From assembly GCA_910583765.1 (NCBI GenBank), contig CAJTYS010000055.1:1-23265 (forward strand): a stretch of 23,265 nt of DNA, given 5' to 3'. Below, in pieces: positions 21,763 to 23,265 of this stretch; within the stretch, counting starts at the first letter, position 1; every line of letters begins with the position of its first letter. The notes under the pieces were generated by a model. The model was not told the origin of the DNA. It worked only from the letters and a program-made list of their open reading frames with translations, and made no database searches. A program made the position numbers and the translations under genes. Origin of the DNA: an uncultured Eubacteriales bacterium (GTDB taxonomy: Bacteria > Bacillota > Clostridia > Peptostreptococcales > Anaerovoracaceae).

Positions 21763-22605
21763 ATGAACATAGCTGAGACCATAAAAGAAACGAGACAGAT
21801 GGTAAAAGAGTGGAAGAGACAGGGCCTGACCGTGGGCCTTGTCCCTACCATGGGATTTCTCCATGAAGGCCATGAGAGCCTGATTCGCCGGTGCGCCGCA
21901 GAAAACGACAGGACCGTGGTGAGCGTCTTTGTCAATCCCATGCAGTTTGGAAAAAATGAAGATCTGGCAGCATATCCCAGGGATTTTCAGCGGGACAGCC
22001 GCATTTGCCAGGAAGCTGGCGCGCATTTGATTTTTCATCCGTGTCCAGCAGAAATGTACCCGCCGGATTTTTTCACCTATACGGATATGGATACCATCAC
22101 AGAAGGGCTGTGCGGAGGAGACCGGCCCGGTCATTTCCGGGGCGTTTGCACAGTGGTGAGCAAGCTGTTCCATATCGTTTCTCCGGACCGAGCTTATTTT
22201 GGGCAAAAGGACGCGCAGCAATTGTCGGTGATTCGAAAGATGGTGCGGGATCTGGATTTTGATCTGGAGGTGGTAGGCTGTCCAACCGTACGGGAATCTG
22301 ACGGCCTGGCCAAAAGCTCGCGGAACACCTATTTATCAAAAGAAGAGCGGCAGCAGGCTGCTGTGATCCACCAGTCGCTGGAGTACGCGGAGAAGGCCAT
22401 TGCCGCTGGGGAGCGGGATGTGAAGACGATTAGGGAAGAGATGATCCGCATGATCTCCCAGCAGCCTTTGGCAGACGTGGATTACGTGGAATTCGTGGAC
22501 TGGGAACTCCTGCAGCCTATTGAAAAGTTGGAAAAGCCTGCGCTGGCGGCAGTTGCCGTTAGGTTTGGGAAGACTCGACTCATTGATAATTATTTGTGGG
22601 AGTGA
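21763..22605 (+). CDS. panC: Pantothenate synthetase (pantoate-beta-alanine ligase)
   Basis: This 280-residue enzyme joins pantoate and beta-alanine with ATP. The nucleotide motif PTMGFLHEGH places Met30, His34 and His37 at the same numbers as in E. coli. VNPMQFGKNEDLAAYPR, CTVVSKLF and AYFGQKDAQQLSVIRKM are present. The KMSKS-equivalent loop reads DGLAKSSRN, with Lys184 where most homologues have Met or Leu; the catalytic SSRN is intact. AGGGGAATAGGG lies before the ATG. No panD is seen downstream, so beta-alanine must come from elsewhere in the genome. The stop TGA is followed in the same frame by a gene remnant. Confidence 0.97.
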   Translation: MNIAETIKETRQMVKEWKRQGLTVGLVPTMGFLHEGHESLIRRCAAENDRTVVSVFVNPMQFGKNEDLAAYPRDFQRDSRICQEAGAHLIFHPCPAEMYPPDFFTYTDMDTITEGLCGGDRPGHFRGVCTVVSKLFHIVSPDRAYFGQKDAQQLSVIRKMVRDLDFDLEVVGCPTVRESDGLAKSSRNTYLSKEERQQAAVIHQSLEYAEKAIAAGERDVKTIREEMIRMISQQPLADVDYVEFVDWELLQPIEKLEKPALAAVAVRFGKTRLIDNYLWE

Positions 22606-22953
22606 GAGCGAGGAGCACATGGTCAGTTATCCATTAGATATACCACGGAATCGCAGAGGTGGAGGAAGCCTGTTGTTGAAGAGCAGTATGATCCTGATCG
22701 CACGATCTTAATGCTTTCTTTTGCTGAAAAACAAGCAGAAAAAACAGCTGAAAATGGAAGAACCGTGAAAACCATTGAAAATAAAAAGTCAATTATGGAC
22801 TTTCTAGAGTCCGAAGGAGACAGTAAGGCTAAAGAGATCGCTGAACACCTTGGACTCAGTTCAGCGCGCACGAGAGTGATCCTTTCAGAGCTTGCGGATG
22901 AGGGAAAAGTTCAGATTCAAGGCAACGGGCGGTCGCGCAGGTATGGTCTGTGA
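22606..22953 (+). pseudogene. 3' remnant of an ATP-binding/winged-helix regulator-type gene
   Basis: The frame is open without a start from just after the panC stop to TGA at 22951. Early residues, RWRKPVVEEQYDPDRTILML, resemble the linker near the C-terminus of Clostridial AAA_4/AlbA_2-type ATP-binding proteins. After a Glu/Lys/Thr-rich spacer comes a winged helix: KAKEIAEHLGLSSARTRVIL, then LADEGKVQIQGNGRSRRYGL. The ATP-binding and DNA-binding front part is missing, and no ribosome site precedes the first ATG (22711), which would give an 80-residue winged-helix fragment. I read it as the decayed end of a larger gene. A functional mini-regulator translated from 22711 is the alternative. Confidence 0.6.
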
Positions 22954-23044
22954 GAATGAAGCGTATCGCCTTCGCAGAGTTCCTAAAATAAAAGAGATCT
23001 GAAATGGGATGAATAAAATTTCTCGAGCACCTGAAAATTACCCC

Positions 23045-23073
23045 TTGATTTTCCAGAATAGTTGATGTATAGT
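23045..23073 (+). promoter_or_regulatory. Sigma-A promoter of htpG
   Basis: TTGATT (23045-23050), a 17-base spacer and TATAGT (23068-23073). The CIRCE operator begins 5 bases downstream of the -10, covering the transcription start. Confidence 0.85.
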
Positions 23074-23077
23074 AATG

Positions 23078-23104
23078 TTAGCACTCAATAAAGATGAGTG
23101 CTAA
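23078..23104 (+). promoter_or_regulatory. CIRCE operator (HrcA binding site)
   Basis: TTAGCACTC-N9-GAGTGCTAA, an exact match to the CIRCE consensus with the correct 9-base spacer, extended by one more G/C pair outside. It overlaps the likely start of the htpG transcript, so HrcA should repress htpG until heat shock. Confidence 0.97.
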
Positions 23105-23131
23105 CATTTTTAACAATAAGGAGAATACAGT

Positions 23132-23265
23132 ATGGCAAAGAAACAGTTTAAAGCAGAATCAAAGAGACTTTTGGATCTGATGATCAATTCCATTTACACC
23201 CATAAAGAAATTTTCCTCAGAGAGCTTATTTCCAATGCCAGCGATGCCATTGACAAATTATATTA
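23132..23265 (+). CDS. htpG: Hsp90-family chaperone HtpG, N-terminal part (truncated by window)
   Basis: Only the first 44 codons are present. AKKQFKAESKRLLDLMINSI followed by YTHKEIFLRELISNASDAID is the diagnostic N-terminus of HtpG, including the first ATP-binding helix with the catalytic Glu and the conserved Asn. HtpG is an ATP-dependent cytoplasmic chaperone. AAGGAGAA lies 7 bases before the ATG. Control by CIRCE and a sigma-A promoter is visible directly upstream. Confidence 0.97.
   Translation, partial: MAKKQFKAESKRLLDLMINSIYTHKEIFLRELISNASDAIDKLY

Overview
The window (about 23.3 kb, near-even base composition) looks like chromosomal DNA of an anaerobic Clostridia-type Firmicute. The reasons are strong AGGAGG-type ribosome sites, the alaS-ireB-ruvX synteny, the murI, pepF, nadK and RluA-type housekeeping genes, a CIRCE heat-shock operator, a Firmicute-style 6S RNA, and a panG-panB-panC pantothenate operon that uses the alternative ketopantoate reductase. 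The species cannot be fixed from the sequence. No phage, IS element, CRISPR array, rRNA or tRNA was seen.

Layout. (1) 1-6552: the tail of a probable class-III aminotransferase, two paralogous APC-family amino-acid permeases, then a membrane histidine kinase with a Venus-flytrap-like sensor and an NtrC-type sigma-54 response regulator. The second permease, kinase and regulator are packed as one operon, a likely sense-and-import module for an amino acid or related amine. (2) 6587-8792: a methyl-accepting chemotaxis protein with its own sigma-A promoter, closed by a strong hairpin terminator shared with the convergent minus-strand genes. (3) 8806-12319, minus strand: pepF, NAD kinase and an RluA-family pseudouridine synthase, read in that order and tightly coupled. 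(4) 12406-14684: divergent murI, a translationally coupled acidic protein of unknown function, then three very small genes, the first encoding a striking cysteine-ladder membrane miniprotein. (5) 14686-18698: alaS, ireB, ruvX and a small lipoprotein. (6) 18725-19971: a 6S RNA gene with an unusual 5' leader region, followed after about 30 bases by a formate/nitrite-transporter-family channel. (7) 20076-22605: panG-panB-panC. (8) 22606-22953: the 3' remnant of a gene for a winged-helix ATP-binding-type protein. (9) 23045-23265: a sigma-A promoter with a perfect CIRCE operator and the start of htpG.

Most of the window is ordinary core-genome content. The parts that deserve a second look are the small-gene cluster between murI and alaS, the 6S RNA/FNT locus with its unexplained leader, the CIRCE-controlled htpG, the two-permease/two-component module, and the unknown murI-coupled acidic protein.
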